A DNA stretch of 35,148 nucleotides from Thermococcus sp. (GTDB lineage Archaea > Methanobacteriota_B > Thermococci > Thermococcales > Thermococcaceae). Location: the NCBI GenBank assembly GCA_027074805.1, contig JALTCK010000033.1, positions 1 to 35,148 on the forward strand. Reading direction: 5' to 3'. Shown piece by piece: positions 8,327-16,155 of the stretch. The translations under genes and the position numbers were made by a program. Every line of letters starts with the position of its first letter. The first letter of the stretch is position 1. The notes under the pieces were generated by a model, which was not told the DNA's origin, searched no databases, and saw only the letters and a program-made list of their open reading frames with translations.

Positions 8327-8625
8327 TCCCCCTCTTCTTTCCTCTTTCCATCCCCGTTGCTCTTTATGTGCGGCTTGCCGATGGCTATGGTAAAGCCCTT
8401 GAAGCTGTCGTCCTTCCTGTTGAACTCTATCGCGAGCGGAAGGCCGTTGTCCTCGTTGAAGACGATACGAACGATCCTCGCTCTTGAGTGATCGCTCAGG
8501 TAGTCCTCCTTGAGGTCGTCGTAGTTGTCCAGCACTTCGTCTATGCTTTCGCTGTGCATCTCGTATATCTCGTTCGCGTAGATGCTGTGATTCCTGATCT
8601 CCTCGACCTTCTTCTCCTTATTCAA
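8299..8625 (-). CDS. Small charged hypothetical protein, 108 aa
   Basis: I do not recognise this protein. The N-terminal half is charged and helical, the middle has a beta-like stretch (RARIVRIVFNEDNGLPLAIEF), and the C terminus is disordered-looking and rich in Lys, Glu and Gly. It starts at TTG 8625, 12 bases after the phosphoribosyltransferase stop, with GGGAGTGG between, so the two are probably co-transcribed. The 3' end overlaps the end of the converging metalloprotease gene by 28 bases. A role in purine salvage is only suggested by position. Confidence 0.65.
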   Translation of the reverse strand: MNKEKKVEEIRNHSIYANEIYEMHSESIDEVLDNYDDLKEDYLSDHSRARIVRIVFNEDNGLPLAIEFNRKDDSFKGFTIAIGKPHIKSNGDGKRKEEGDQPPEDVSG

Positions 8626-8637
8626 GCTACCACTCCC

Positions 8638-9285
8638 TCAGGCTTTGCGCCAGGCTCCCTCGCGGAACTTAAAAACCTTCCTGTATTCCGCCATCCGGAG
8701 GGCCTCTTCAAGCTTACCCTTGGGAACCTCAAGGTTATGGAGCTCCTTGAAAAGAGTGACGATTTCATCCGTTGTCACGGCTTCTTTTTCCTCGAGTATG
8801 TTGCTCACGAGGTTTATCATGTCCTCGACGAAGTTCCAGGGAAAGACTATCCAGGCCCAGTCTATCTCCTCGCCGTAGTAGTCGGGCTTGAAGCGGGAGC
8901 CTCTTATCGTTAGAAGCGTGGCGACCCTTATCTCCGCGGGCTTCTGGCCCTCCACGTAGTTCTTCGCGAGGGTGAGGCTCTCCCCCGTGTCGCTGATGTC
9001 GTCGACTATGAGAACCTTCTTGTCCTCAAGGCTGTAGTTGCTGCCGTACTTGAGCTTCGCCTTTCCATCCGGGGTCGCGGTAACGCCCCAGTGCTCGACC
9101 TTGAGGCTGACGAGGTCTTTAACGCCGAGGTAGTCGCAGTACAGGCGCGCGGCGACCCAGCCGCCCCTTGCGAGCCCAACAACAACGTCGGGCATCCAGC
9201 CGTCCTCGAGTACCTTCCAGGCTCCTTCCCTGGCCCATCTCTCAATATCGTCCCAAGAAGCCAGATAAGCCGGAAACTTCTTCAT
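8638..9285 (-). CDS. Purine (xanthine/guanine-type) phosphoribosyltransferase
   Basis: This 215 aa cytoplasmic enzyme is expected to condense a purine base with PRPP for nucleotide salvage. The PRPP-binding motif VLIVDDISDTGES is at residues 91-103. The early loop VVVGLARGGW (about 34-43) is the PPi loop of type I phosphoribosyltransferases. It resembles archaeal Gpt-like enzymes, but base specificity cannot be read from the sequence. A TATA-like element (CTTAAATATG) lies upstream near 9313-9325. It leads a two-gene operon, and the nucleoside importer in the same window could feed this salvage step. Confidence 0.85.
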   Translation of the reverse strand: MKKFPAYLASWDDIERWAREGAWKVLEDGWMPDVVVGLARGGWVAARLYCDYLGVKDLVSLKVEHWGVTATPDGKAKLKYGSNYSLEDKKVLIVDDISDTGESLTLAKNYVEGQKPAEIRVATLLTIRGSRFKPDYYGEEIDWAWIVFPWNFVEDMINLVSNILEEKEAVTTDEIVTLFKELHNLEVPKGKLEEALRMAEYRKVFKFREGAWRKA

Positions 9286-9543
9286 TGGATTTCCCTAAAT
9301 GAGCGGGGAGAAGGTCATATTTAAGGGTTTTGCTCAGGTCGGAAGAACCACCTTTCCACAACTTTCGCCTTCAGCCCGGGCCCCCTGAACCTCTCGAAAC
9401 CAAATCACGAGTGTATAAATACATTACAGGGTTTCCAATGATTCTCCCGTCTCCTTGCGCTATGACGATGCCTAGAATCCAGATTCATTCACTCATTGAG
9501 TTCCTGCCAAAGGAGAGAAACCAGAACGGGATAAAAGAGGAGG
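9286..9543. other. Intergenic region with an unassigned TATA-like element
   Basis: This 258 bp stretch between cysS and the phosphoribosyltransferase contains the latter's promoter at its left end. Near 9411-9424 is GTATAAATAC, a TATA-like element readable on both strands with no gene start at the right distance. On the minus strand a short open stretch reads GIVIAQGDGRIIGNP before a stop, possibly a decayed gene. No C/D-box pair or tRNA was found. Confidence 0.3.
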
Positions 9544-10974
9544 TCAGACCTTCACCCTCTTCCACACCGTGCCCTGCGGCGTGTCCTCGAGCTGGATTCC
9601 AAGCTCCCTCAGCTCGGCCCTTATCTTATCCGCTAGCGCGAAGTTCCTCTCCTTCCTGAGCTGGGCGCGGACCTCAATGAGGAGCTTTATTAGTTCCTCC
9701 TCCTCTCCAGCTTTCTGCTCGCGGAAGTAGTCCTCGAAGATGCCGAAGACCTCACTCACAATCTTGAAGAACTCCCAGGCCTTCCTCAGTATGCTCTCCT
9801 TCGGCGTCTCCACCTGGGTCAGGTAGCGGTTGACAGCGTTGCTGGCCTCGAAGACCGCCTTCAGAGCCTCGGCCGTGTTGAAGTCATCATCCATAGCCTC
9901 GTAAAACTTCTCTCTGCCGTTCCTTATCGTCTCGTAGGCCTCGAACTCCTCACTGCCCCACTTGAAGGAAATCTCGGCCTTTTCCATCGCCACTCGGATG
10001 TTCTCGAGAGTGTTATACAGGCGCTCAAGGTTGTTCCTGGCGTGCTCCATGCCCTCCTCCGTGTAGTCGAGCGGCGAGCGGTAGTGCCTCTGGAGCACGA
10101 AGAGCCTTATCACCTCGGGGTCGTAGCGCTTCAGGGCTTCCCTAATGGTTATGAAGTTTCCGAGGCTCTTGCTCATCTTCTCGCCGTTGACCATGAGGAA
10201 TCCCGTGTGCATCCAGTAGCGAACCCACTCGTGGCCGGTGCACGCTTCCGTCTGGGCAATCTCGTTCTCGTGGTGCGGGAAGATGAGGTCGTTTCCGCCG
10301 CCGTGGATGTCGAAGCTCTCGCCGAGGTATTTGGTACTCATCGTGGAGCACTCTATGTGCCAGCCGGGCCTCCCATCGCCCCAGGGTGAAGACCACTTCG
10401 GCTCGCCCGGTTTCGCCTTCTTCCAGAGGGCGAAGTCCTCCGGGTTCTTCTTTCCTTCGCCCGGCTCGACGCGTGCGCCTTTAACGAGGTCCTCCAGCTT
10501 TATCTTACTCAATTTTCCATAATCCTTGAACTTGCGAACTTCAAAATAGACTCCATCGCTTCCCTCGTAGGCGTAGCCCTTCTCCTGGAGCTTTCTCACA
10601 AAGTTGATGATGTCATCGATGTGCTCGGTCACGCGGGGATATATATCAGCCGGCTTGACCTTTAAAGCGGCCATATCCTCTAAGAAGTACTTGAGAAACT
10701 TCTCGACAAGCTCCTTCGGGTCCTCACCTGTCTCGTTCGCCCTGCGGATGATTTTATCGTCGATGTCCGTGAAGTTCATGACCATCAGGACGGTGTAACC
10801 GCGGTGCTCGAAGTAGCGCCTAACCACGTCGAAGGCTATGTACGTCCTCGCGTGGCCGATGTGGGTGTAATCGTAAACCGTCGGGCCGCAAACGTACATC
10901 CTGACCTCGCCATCTCTGAGCGGCTTGAACTCTTCCTTCTGCCTCGTCAGGGTGTTGTATATCTTTATGGCCAT
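9544..10974 (-). CDS. cysS: Cysteinyl-tRNA synthetase
   Basis: This 476 aa class I aminoacyl-tRNA synthetase charges tRNA-Cys. The HIGH motif is at 38-41 and KMSKS at 266-270. The zinc-site residues Cys29, Cys209, His234 and Glu238 are all present in their family contexts (CGPTVYD, WHIECS, FPHHENE). Length is normal. The start follows GGTGGTG by five bases. A TATA-like CTAATAAAACC lies near 11003-11013. It is divergent from the FKBP gene and appears monocistronic. Confidence 0.97.
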   Translation of the reverse strand: MAIKIYNTLTRQKEEFKPLRDGEVRMYVCGPTVYDYTHIGHARTYIAFDVVRRYFEHRGYTVLMVMNFTDIDDKIIRRANETGEDPKELVEKFLKYFLEDMAALKVKPADIYPRVTEHIDDIINFVRKLQEKGYAYEGSDGVYFEVRKFKDYGKLSKIKLEDLVKGARVEPGEGKKNPEDFALWKKAKPGEPKWSSPWGDGRPGWHIECSTMSTKYLGESFDIHGGGNDLIFPHHENEIAQTEACTGHEWVRYWMHTGFLMVNGEKMSKSLGNFITIREALKRYDPEVIRLFVLQRHYRSPLDYTEEGMEHARNNLERLYNTLENIRVAMEKAEISFKWGSEEFEAYETIRNGREKFYEAMDDDFNTAEALKAVFEASNAVNRYLTQVETPKESILRKAWEFFKIVSEVFGIFEDYFREQKAGEEEELIKLLIEVRAQLRKERNFALADKIRAELRELGIQLEDTPQGTVWKRVKV

Positions 10975-11075
10975 TTACACCACCGGAGGAACTTTGCGTG
11001 GGGTTTTATTAGGTTATCGCATTGGAGTACTGTGAAGTTCCTCTGCCGAGATGCCCTCAGAGAATCCCGGCAAAA

Positions 11076-11122
11076 GCTTAAAAAGGGCCTTCCCAAATCG
11101 GGGTAGAGCTGTTAAAGGAGGT
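11076..11122 (+). promoter_or_regulatory. Promoter and ribosome binding site of the FKBP gene
   Basis: GCTTAAAAAGG at 11076-11086 predicts a transcript start near 11106. GGAGGT at 11117-11122 is seven bases before ATG 11130 but only one base before ATG 11124, so 11130 is preferred. Confidence 0.6.
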
Positions 11123-11129
11123 AATGCTC

Positions 11130-12005
11130 ATGGTTAAGGTTCAGAAGGGGGATGTCATAAGACTCAACTACACAGGGAAGGTCAAAGAGACCGGAGAAAT
11201 TTTTGACACCACATATGAAGAGATGGCCAAGGAGGCCGGAATCTACAGCGAGAATGCCGTTTACGGACCGGTCCCGATAGCGGTTGGAGCCGGCCACGTC
11301 CTCAAGGGCCTCGACGAGCAGCTTGAAGGCCTTGAAGTCGGAAAGAAGTATGAGATAGTGGTTTCACCTGAGAAGGGCTTTGGAATGCGCGACCCCAAGC
11401 TCATAAAGACCTTCACCCTCGGCCAGTTCAGGAGGCAAGGTATTTACCCGTTCCCAGGGATGCCGGTGGAAATTGAGACCGAGAGTGGAAGGAAACTCAA
11501 GGGCAAAGTCATGACGGTCAGCGGCGGGCGCGTTAGGGTTGACTTCAATCACCCCTATGCAGGAAAGCACCTCGTCTACGAGGTCGAGGTCGTCGAGAAG
11601 ATAGAGGACCCGATTGAAAAGGTCAGGGCCCTCATAGAGCTCCGTATGCCGAGAGTGGATACTGAAAAGGTCATCATCGAGGTTGGCGAGAAGGACGTCA
11701 CAGTTGACTTCAGCGGGCTCATGGATGAAGTGGACAAGAACACGATAGTCCTCGGCGAGATACTCCTCGAGAGCGACCTCAAGTTCATCGGCTACGAGGA
11801 GGTCAAGTTCAAGCCAACCGTCGAGGAAATCCTCAATCCGCCGGAGGAAAAGGCCGAAGGCGAAAGTCCAGGAGAGGGCGAGGAGAAGGCCGGCGAGGAG
11901 AGCGAAGCTCCAGAAGTCGAGGAAACGACTGAAGAACCCGGGGAAGAGGAAAAGCCCGAGGAAGAGCAGGGAGAAGTCGAGACCGAGAAGCCCGGCAGTG
12001 AGTGA
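11130..12005 (+). CDS. Long FKBP-type peptidyl-prolyl isomerase with acidic tail
   Basis: This 291 aa protein is a predicted proline isomerase and chaperone. An FKBP domain covers about residues 1-90, with IAVGAGHVLKGLDEQLEGL and EKGFG. An IF (insert-in-flap) chaperone-type segment (about 91-145) follows. A C-terminal alpha/beta domain (about 150-235) is typical of the long archaeal FKBPs. The last 55 or so residues are almost only Glu, Gly, Pro, Ser, Thr and Lys, a highly acidic disordered tail. No signal peptide is present, so it is cytoplasmic. Single-gene unit with its own promoter; T-rich GTTTTTATCC follows its stop and doubles as the next gene's TATA box. Confidence 0.92.
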   Translation: MVKVQKGDVIRLNYTGKVKETGEIFDTTYEEMAKEAGIYSENAVYGPVPIAVGAGHVLKGLDEQLEGLEVGKKYEIVVSPEKGFGMRDPKLIKTFTLGQFRRQGIYPFPGMPVEIETESGRKLKGKVMTVSGGRVRVDFNHPYAGKHLVYEVEVVEKIEDPIEKVRALIELRMPRVDTEKVIIEVGEKDVTVDFSGLMDEVDKNTIVLGEILLESDLKFIGYEEVKFKPTVEEILNPPEEKAEGESPGEGEEKAGEESEAPEVEETTEEPGEEEKPEEEQGEVETEKPGSE

Positions 12006-12008
12006 AGG

Positions 12009-12018
12009 GTTTTTATCC
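12009..12018 (+). promoter_or_regulatory. TATA box of a leaderless CPBP gene
   Basis: GTTTTTATCC is centred about 25 bases before ATG 12039 and no ribosome binding site precedes that ATG. This fits leaderless transcription. The T-run may also end the FKBP transcript. Confidence 0.5.
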
Positions 12019-12038
12019 CCCTCACCCAACTTTTATCC

Positions 12039-12638
12039 ATGCCCCGCAAAAGCCCCCGGCTCCTCTTTGGAATACTCCTGCCCCTTAGCTTCATCCCCTG
12101 GATTCTAGGGGGAGACCTTACAACACACACGGCCTACGTCGTGGTCTTCTACCTTCTTCTACCCTCCTTAATCGGAAGAGCCATGGGATTCGAATGGGGA
12201 GAGATGGGGATAGCCCTGCCAAACGGGAGCGGATGGAGGCTTTTCGCCCTTCTGTTTCTCCTCTCGATACCAGTAAGCATCTACGGGACGACGGTTCCCT
12301 CGATGAAGGAGTACTATCCGATATTCGAGTACTCCGGATGGACAGACTTCGTTCTCAAGGAGCTGCTGATTGGCCTCGTCATGCTGGCCCATGAGGCTTT
12401 CTTCAGGGGCTTTCTGCTCTTCCCCATCGCCAGAGAGAACGAGACCCTTGGGATAATCCTCCAAGACATTCCCTACACCATCGTTCACCTCGGAAAGCCC
12501 GGGATAGAGGTGCCCTACTCCTTTATAGCCGGGATAGTATTCGCGAAGATGGACTTGAAGGGGGAGAGCTTCGTACCGAGCTTCCTCCTCCACTGGCTCG
12601 GCTCCGTTCTCTTCGACGTCCTCTGCGTCCTGCTGTAG
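12039..12638 (+). CDS. CPBP/CAAX-protease-like intramembrane protein
   Basis: This 199 aa multi-span membrane protein belongs to the CPBP (Abi/CAAX protease) family. Motif 1 reads HEAFFRGFL where the family normally has EExxxR, so the first Glu is His while the second Glu and Arg remain. Motif 2 is IVHLGKPG and motif 3 is LLHWLGS, retaining both expected histidines. The protein has about six hydrophobic segments. It is apparently leaderless. The next gene, another membrane protein, has its own leaderless promoter. Substrate unknown; with the altered motif 1, activity is uncertain. Confidence 0.8.
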   Translation: MPRKSPRLLFGILLPLSFIPWILGGDLTTHTAYVVVFYLLLPSLIGRAMGFEWGEMGIALPNGSGWRLFALLFLLSIPVSIYGTTVPSMKEYYPIFEYSGWTDFVLKELLIGLVMLAHEAFFRGFLLFPIARENETLGIILQDIPYTIVHLGKPGIEVPYSFIAGIVFAKMDLKGESFVPSFLLHWLGSVLFDVLCVLL

Positions 12639-12643
12639 AAAGG

Positions 12644-12652
12644 GATATTAAG
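12644..12652 (+). promoter_or_regulatory. TATA box of the DUF1624-like gene
   Basis: GATATTAAG is centred about 25 bases before ATG 12674, again with no ribosome binding site, implying leaderless transcription. Confidence 0.45.
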
Positions 12653-12673
12653 CCGTAACTCCCAATCCCCTTT

Positions 12674-13420
12674 ATGCTGAACTACGGGATCTACAATTGG
12701 AATCGCTATTGGGAGGTAGACCTCCTCAGGGGGATCGGTATAATCATGATGATACTCTCAAACGCAGTAACCGACTTCCAGTTCTTCCTCGGCTACTCCG
12801 ACCACTGGCTATTCTGGAGGGCCTTCGCAATAGCCACCGCCTCGATATTCATCTTCACCTCCGGCCTCTCCTTCTGGATAAGCTACTCCAGAACCCTTCG
12901 AAGAAATCCAAGGCCCTATGGGAAGTACCTGAAGAGGGCCCTGAAGCTGGTCGGTCTCGGATTTCTGATAACCCTCGTGACTCTCTCCTTCCCAACGGGC
13001 ACCATATACTTCGGGATACTAACGTTCCTTGGCGTTTCCACCCTATTGGGCATGCCCTTCTATCGGATGGGAAAGAAAAATCTGTTGATATCTCCGATCT
13101 TTCTCCTAGGCTGGTTCCTAATCAGAAACATTCATGGGCCCCTTTGGCTGCTCCCGATAGGTATGTTTCCTGATTTTTTCATGCTTGACTACTTCCCGAT
13201 ATTTCCTTGGTTCGCAATTTACCTTGTTGGAATGGGTGTGGCGAGCACTCTATATCCTGGAGGGAAGAGGAAGAGGGACATCAGAGCGCCAGGGTTTTTA
13301 CTCGTTCCTTTCATTTGCCTTGCCGGAAGGCACAGCCTCCTTATATACCTCATTCACCAGCCCATAGTAGTAACCATCCTTCTGCTCATCTATGGACAGT
13401 TACATGGCCTTCCAATTTAG
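12674..13420 (+). CDS. DUF1624 / HGSNAT-like membrane acyltransferase family protein
   Basis: This 248 aa multi-span membrane protein has the family opening YWEVDLLRGIGIIMMI with the conserved Glu-Val-Asp-x-x-Arg-Gly near residues 13-20, and LIYLIHQP near the end. This matches the DUF1624 (heparan-alpha-glucosaminide acetyltransferase-like) family in length and topology. Such proteins may acylate sugars across membranes, but no archaeal substrate is known to me. It follows the CPBP gene with its own TATA box. Its 3' end abuts the relic genes on the opposite strand, so the last residues could have been altered by rearrangement. Confidence 0.78.
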   Translation: MLNYGIYNWNRYWEVDLLRGIGIIMMILSNAVTDFQFFLGYSDHWLFWRAFAIATASIFIFTSGLSFWISYSRTLRRNPRPYGKYLKRALKLVGLGFLITLVTLSFPTGTIYFGILTFLGVSTLLGMPFYRMGKKNLLISPIFLLGWFLIRNIHGPLWLLPIGMFPDFFMLDYFPIFPWFAIYLVGMGVASTLYPGGKRKRDIRAPGFLLVPFICLAGRHSLLIYLIHQPIVVTILLLIYGQLHGLPI

Positions 13421-13757
13421 CTTGGAGCCTAACTGTCCCGTAGCCGACAAAAAGGATTTCCTCTGGGTCAATGGCTTTCAAAACCTCTGCTCTATGAGTG
13501 CCTATCAGAGCCGTTATTCCCGCCTCGCGCGTAATTTCTGTGATTTTTTGGCCACACGTATTACCGTAAGCGTGTTGAGATGTGTCGTGAATTTGTCTAT
13601 AAGAAGGAAGGTGGGGCTATCAGCCAGAAGGACGCTATTTTGCCCCTCTCCTTCTTGCTGGCGTAGAGGTACTGTTCAAGCTCCGCGATAGCCTCAAACT
13701 CAGGCTCTTATCTAGCGTCCCTTGTCCGGGTTTTGTAGGTATAGAGAAGCTCTCCAT
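13386..13757 (-). pseudogene. Relic of an ABC ATPase/acetyltransferase fusion (COG2401-like)
   Basis: Minus-strand reading gives fragments in shifting frames. First comes YKTRTRD, an in-frame stop, then EFEAIAELEQYLYASKKE. After a frameshift and apparent deletion comes GEGQNSVLLADSPTFLLIDK, where GEGQ looks like an ABC signature and LLIDK a Walker B whose catalytic Glu has become Lys. Then follow LNTLT, EAGITALIGTHRAEVLKA and EEILFVGYGTV, a typical ATPase C terminus. The combination recalls the archaeal COG2401 family. Walker A is not present nearby. Stops, frameshifts and lost catalytic residues make this a decayed gene. Limits are approximate. Confidence 0.6.
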
Positions 13758-14099
13758 TTAGGGGGGCCACTGCTTTGTCTTAACTTTTTCCCCGAAAAGT
13801 GGCCAGACGGGGTTTTTATCCCCGCTGTAAAACTTCCAGAGGCGATAGTCGTCAAAATCAAGGATATTAAGTTCTCCCTTCACATCGGGCTTGTGGATGG
13901 CCTCGACCTTGACTTCGTCTCCGGTTAGGAATCACTGGGTGACGTTGCCCGTCATGTAGAGCCTGTAGGTTCCGCTACTCGTCTCATCCTCTAGACCCCA
14001 AGTCAACGGTACTTGAAGCGCGGGATCTCACTCGCAGTAGCCTTCCCTGTAACAAGCATTAAAATCACTGGGAGGAACACGTGGAAGGGAGTAAGACAT
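13758..14099 (-). pseudogene. Relic of a secreted protein gene
   Basis: Just after thiDN the minus strand encodes, in one frame, a signal-peptide-like VFLPVILMLVTGKATASE. After a frameshift comes LTWGLEDETSSGTYRLYMTG up to an in-frame TGA (13934-13932). The same frame continues as FLTGDEVKVEAIHKPDVKG and FDDYRLWKFYSGDKNPVWP to TAA at 13758. The TGA may replace a Trp codon. The sequence looks protein-like throughout, but two frames and two stops show it is broken. The parent family is not recognised. Confidence 0.55.
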
Positions 14100-15382
14100 T
14101 AGCCCAGGAGAAGCCCAACCCTCTCAACGACCTCCTTTGCACTCCTTCCAAAAAGCAGAACCATCGGCTCCTTGCCCCAGTCGCCGAGGTGGTAAATGAG
14201 GTCGGGTCGTTTTTCTGCCCTTTTCACCGCGCTCTCTATGCCCCATTCCATGGTTCCTTTCTCTGCCCTCTTCACTTCTTCAGGCTCCTCCCTCCTGTCG
14301 TAGAAGGAAACGGCGAGGCCGAGTTTTCTGGCCTTCTCGACGAGTTCCTCTGAATAGCGGAGGTTCAGAACGGCCCTGACTTCGGGATAAAACTCGCGCA
14401 TCTTGAGCAGGGCCCTCCTGAGGTGGTCGCTGGCCTTGATCTCAACCGGCCCAACGGGTCTAACCGTTTCACCGTAGCGGACGATCCTGCCCTTCACGGC
14501 AAAGGCCTCGTTGAACGGAGTGGCTAAAGCGAAGTTGGTCCCGACCTCTGGGATATGGGGGTTGAGCCTTTCCCCGAGATTCACGAGCTCTTTAACCGCC
14601 CCCTCAAGCTCTTCCCTGGCCTTCCAGCGGTAGGCATCCCTCTGGAGCTCCCAGAGAGGGTTAACAGATTTAGCCTCGGCTTTCGAGAACCTTATCGAGC
14701 CTTCGACGAAGCGTTTGGCCCTTTTTACGGCCTCAGGAAGCTCAAGGTCCTTTGTTAGGAAAGTAGCTAAAGCCGAGGAAAAGACGCAGCCTGTCCCGTG
14801 GGTGAAGCCTTCTGTCTTTTTTCCGGAAAACTCGTAAAACTCGCCCTCCCAGTAGAGGACGTCCGTGTATCTCAAATGTCCGCCCTTGAGGACGGCGGCC
14901 TTTGCTCCCAGCTCCTCGACAATGGTTTGAGATGCTTTTTTCATGTCATCAACCGAGCTGATTTTCAGCCCGCTCAACGCTTCCGCCTCGGCGACGTTCG
15001 GAGTGACTATCGAGCCTGGGATGAGGGCCTTGATGGATTCGGCTGAATCCACAAGCTTTGCGCCAGTGCTCGAAGCTATAACCGGGTCGAAAACCCTCAA
15101 AAGACCCTTCGTTTCCTTCTCTATCACTTCGGCGATCTCACCGCTCCCAATCATCCCGATTTTAACTGTTCTGATCTCAAAGCCCTCTTTGACGGCTTTT
15201 ATCTGCTCCCTCACAGCCTCCGGTGGGAGAGTGTGGTAGCCCCTGACCTCCGAGGGATTCTGGTAGGTGACAGCAGTTAAAACGGGGAGCGGATGCCCGC
15301 CCAGAGCTGAAACCGTCTCGATGTCGGCCTTTAAGCCAGCTCCGCCCCCCGTGTCAAGGCCGGCAACGATTAAAACGGCCAT
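14099..15382 (-). CDS. thiDN: ThiD-ThiN fusion: HMP/HMP-P kinase and thiamine-phosphate synthase
   Basis: This 427 aa bifunctional enzyme of thiamine synthesis has a ThiD kinase domain (about 1-245), starting AVLIVAGLDTGGGAG and ending with the anion-hole motif HGTGC. It phosphorylates hydroxymethylpyrimidine. The ThiN domain (about 255-427, GTNFALATPFNEAFAVKG) joins HMP-PP to thiazole phosphate and replaces ThiE in many archaea. ATG 15382 is preferred: GGGGTGAT, which overlaps the thi4 stop, lies just before it. It is co-transcribed with thi4 and ends where the relic genes start. Confidence 0.93.
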   Translation of the reverse strand: MAVLIVAGLDTGGGAGLKADIETVSALGGHPLPVLTAVTYQNPSEVRGYHTLPPEAVREQIKAVKEGFEIRTVKIGMIGSGEIAEVIEKETKGLLRVFDPVIASSTGAKLVDSAESIKALIPGSIVTPNVAEAEALSGLKISSVDDMKKASQTIVEELGAKAAVLKGGHLRYTDVLYWEGEFYEFSGKKTEGFTHGTGCVFSSALATFLTKDLELPEAVKRAKRFVEGSIRFSKAEAKSVNPLWELQRDAYRWKAREELEGAVKELVNLGERLNPHIPEVGTNFALATPFNEAFAVKGRIVRYGETVRPVGPVEIKASDHLRRALLKMREFYPEVRAVLNLRYSEELVEKARKLGLAVSFYDRREEPEEVKRAEKGTMEWGIESAVKRAEKRPDLIYHLGDWGKEPMVLLFGRSAKEVVERVGLLLG

Positions 15383-15386
15383 TCCA

Positions 15387-16139
15387 TCACCCCAGCTTCT
15401 GGAGGATTTCAAGGGCAGCTTTCCTCCCGCTCAGGAACATCCCGCCGAATATCGGCCCCATCCTCGGCGCTCCAGCCAAAGCGTTTGCCGCCATGCCCGT
15501 AACGTAAAGGCCTGGAAATACCTCCCCCGTGTGCTCCACCGTCAGCTCTTCCCCCTTCTCTGCCCACATCGGTCCCTCGCCGGGAATCCCCTCCATCAGC
15601 CCGCGCTTGAGGAGGTGCTGGCTGATCTGGGCGCCGTGGCCGGTCGAATCAACAACAAATTTAGCTTCGATCGTGAGGGGATCAACGTGAAGGCCCGTCA
15701 TCATCACCGGCGTCCAGTTGATGACGATTCCAGCGACGCGGTTTTCCTTGACGATTAAATCTTCGACCTCAATCATGTTGAAGAACTTCACACCAGCTTT
15801 CACAGCTTTGCTCGCTATAGTGGTTGCCGTCTCTATGGCATCGGCAACGTAGAGGCCGTTTTTGAAGGGTCTGTAGTTTATCCCGAACTCGTCGAGAATT
15901 TCTTTCGCTTCCTCTTGGACGACTATCCTGTTGAAGCCCATCGCACCGCCCCAGATTCCGCCTCCTATTGAGAGCTTCTTCTCGAAGATTGCCACCTTCG
16001 CGCCGTTCTTGGTCATGTAATAGCCAGCGACCATTCCAGAGGGACCGGCACCTACAATGGCAACATCGAGCGAGAGGTTCTCAAGGAGGTCGTTGAAGTA
16101 AGCCTCAACTATTGCCCTGCTTATCTCAACCTCTTTCAT
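15387..16139 (-). CDS. thi4: Thi4-type thiazole synthase, cysteine-free archaeal form
   Basis: This 250 aa FAD/NAD-binding enzyme makes the thiazole moiety of thiamine. The Rossmann motif VAIVGAGPSGMVAGYY lies near residues 26-41, with GGGIWGGAMGFN and APRMGPIFGGMFLSG following as in Thi4. The protein contains no cysteine at all, so it cannot be the single-turnover yeast/plant enzyme that donates its own Cys sulfur. It should be the catalytic, sulfide-dependent type known in methanogens. ATG 16139 has GGTGAT four bases upstream; GTG 16148 is the longer option. It is first gene of thi4-thiDN and divergent from thiC. Related archaeal proteins were once annotated as ribose-1,5-bisphosphate isomerases. 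Confidence 0.92.
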   Translation of the reverse strand: MKEVEISRAIVEAYFNDLLENLSLDVAIVGAGPSGMVAGYYMTKNGAKVAIFEKKLSIGGGIWGGAMGFNRIVVQEEAKEILDEFGINYRPFKNGLYVADAIETATTIASKAVKAGVKFFNMIEVEDLIVKENRVAGIVINWTPVMMTGLHVDPLTIEAKFVVDSTGHGAQISQHLLKRGLMEGIPGEGPMWAEKGEELTVEHTGEVFPGLYVTGMAANALAGAPRMGPIFGGMFLSGRKAALEILQKLG

Positions 16140-16155
16140 CACGATCACCCAAAAC

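Noticed and set aside
9330..9659. 109-codon plus-strand frame between the phosphoribosyltransferase and cysS genes
   Set aside because: The second half is antisense to cysS and the composition is not protein-like.
11364..12029. Long minus-strand open frame (221 codons) opposite the FKBP gene
   Set aside because: It is a shadow of the Glu-rich coding sequence; its Leu/Phe-rich translation is the complement of acidic codons and it has no ribosome binding site.
13392..13928. Plus-strand frames in the relic region
   Set aside because: The protein-like signal is on the minus strand; plus-strand frames lack start signals and recognisable patterns.
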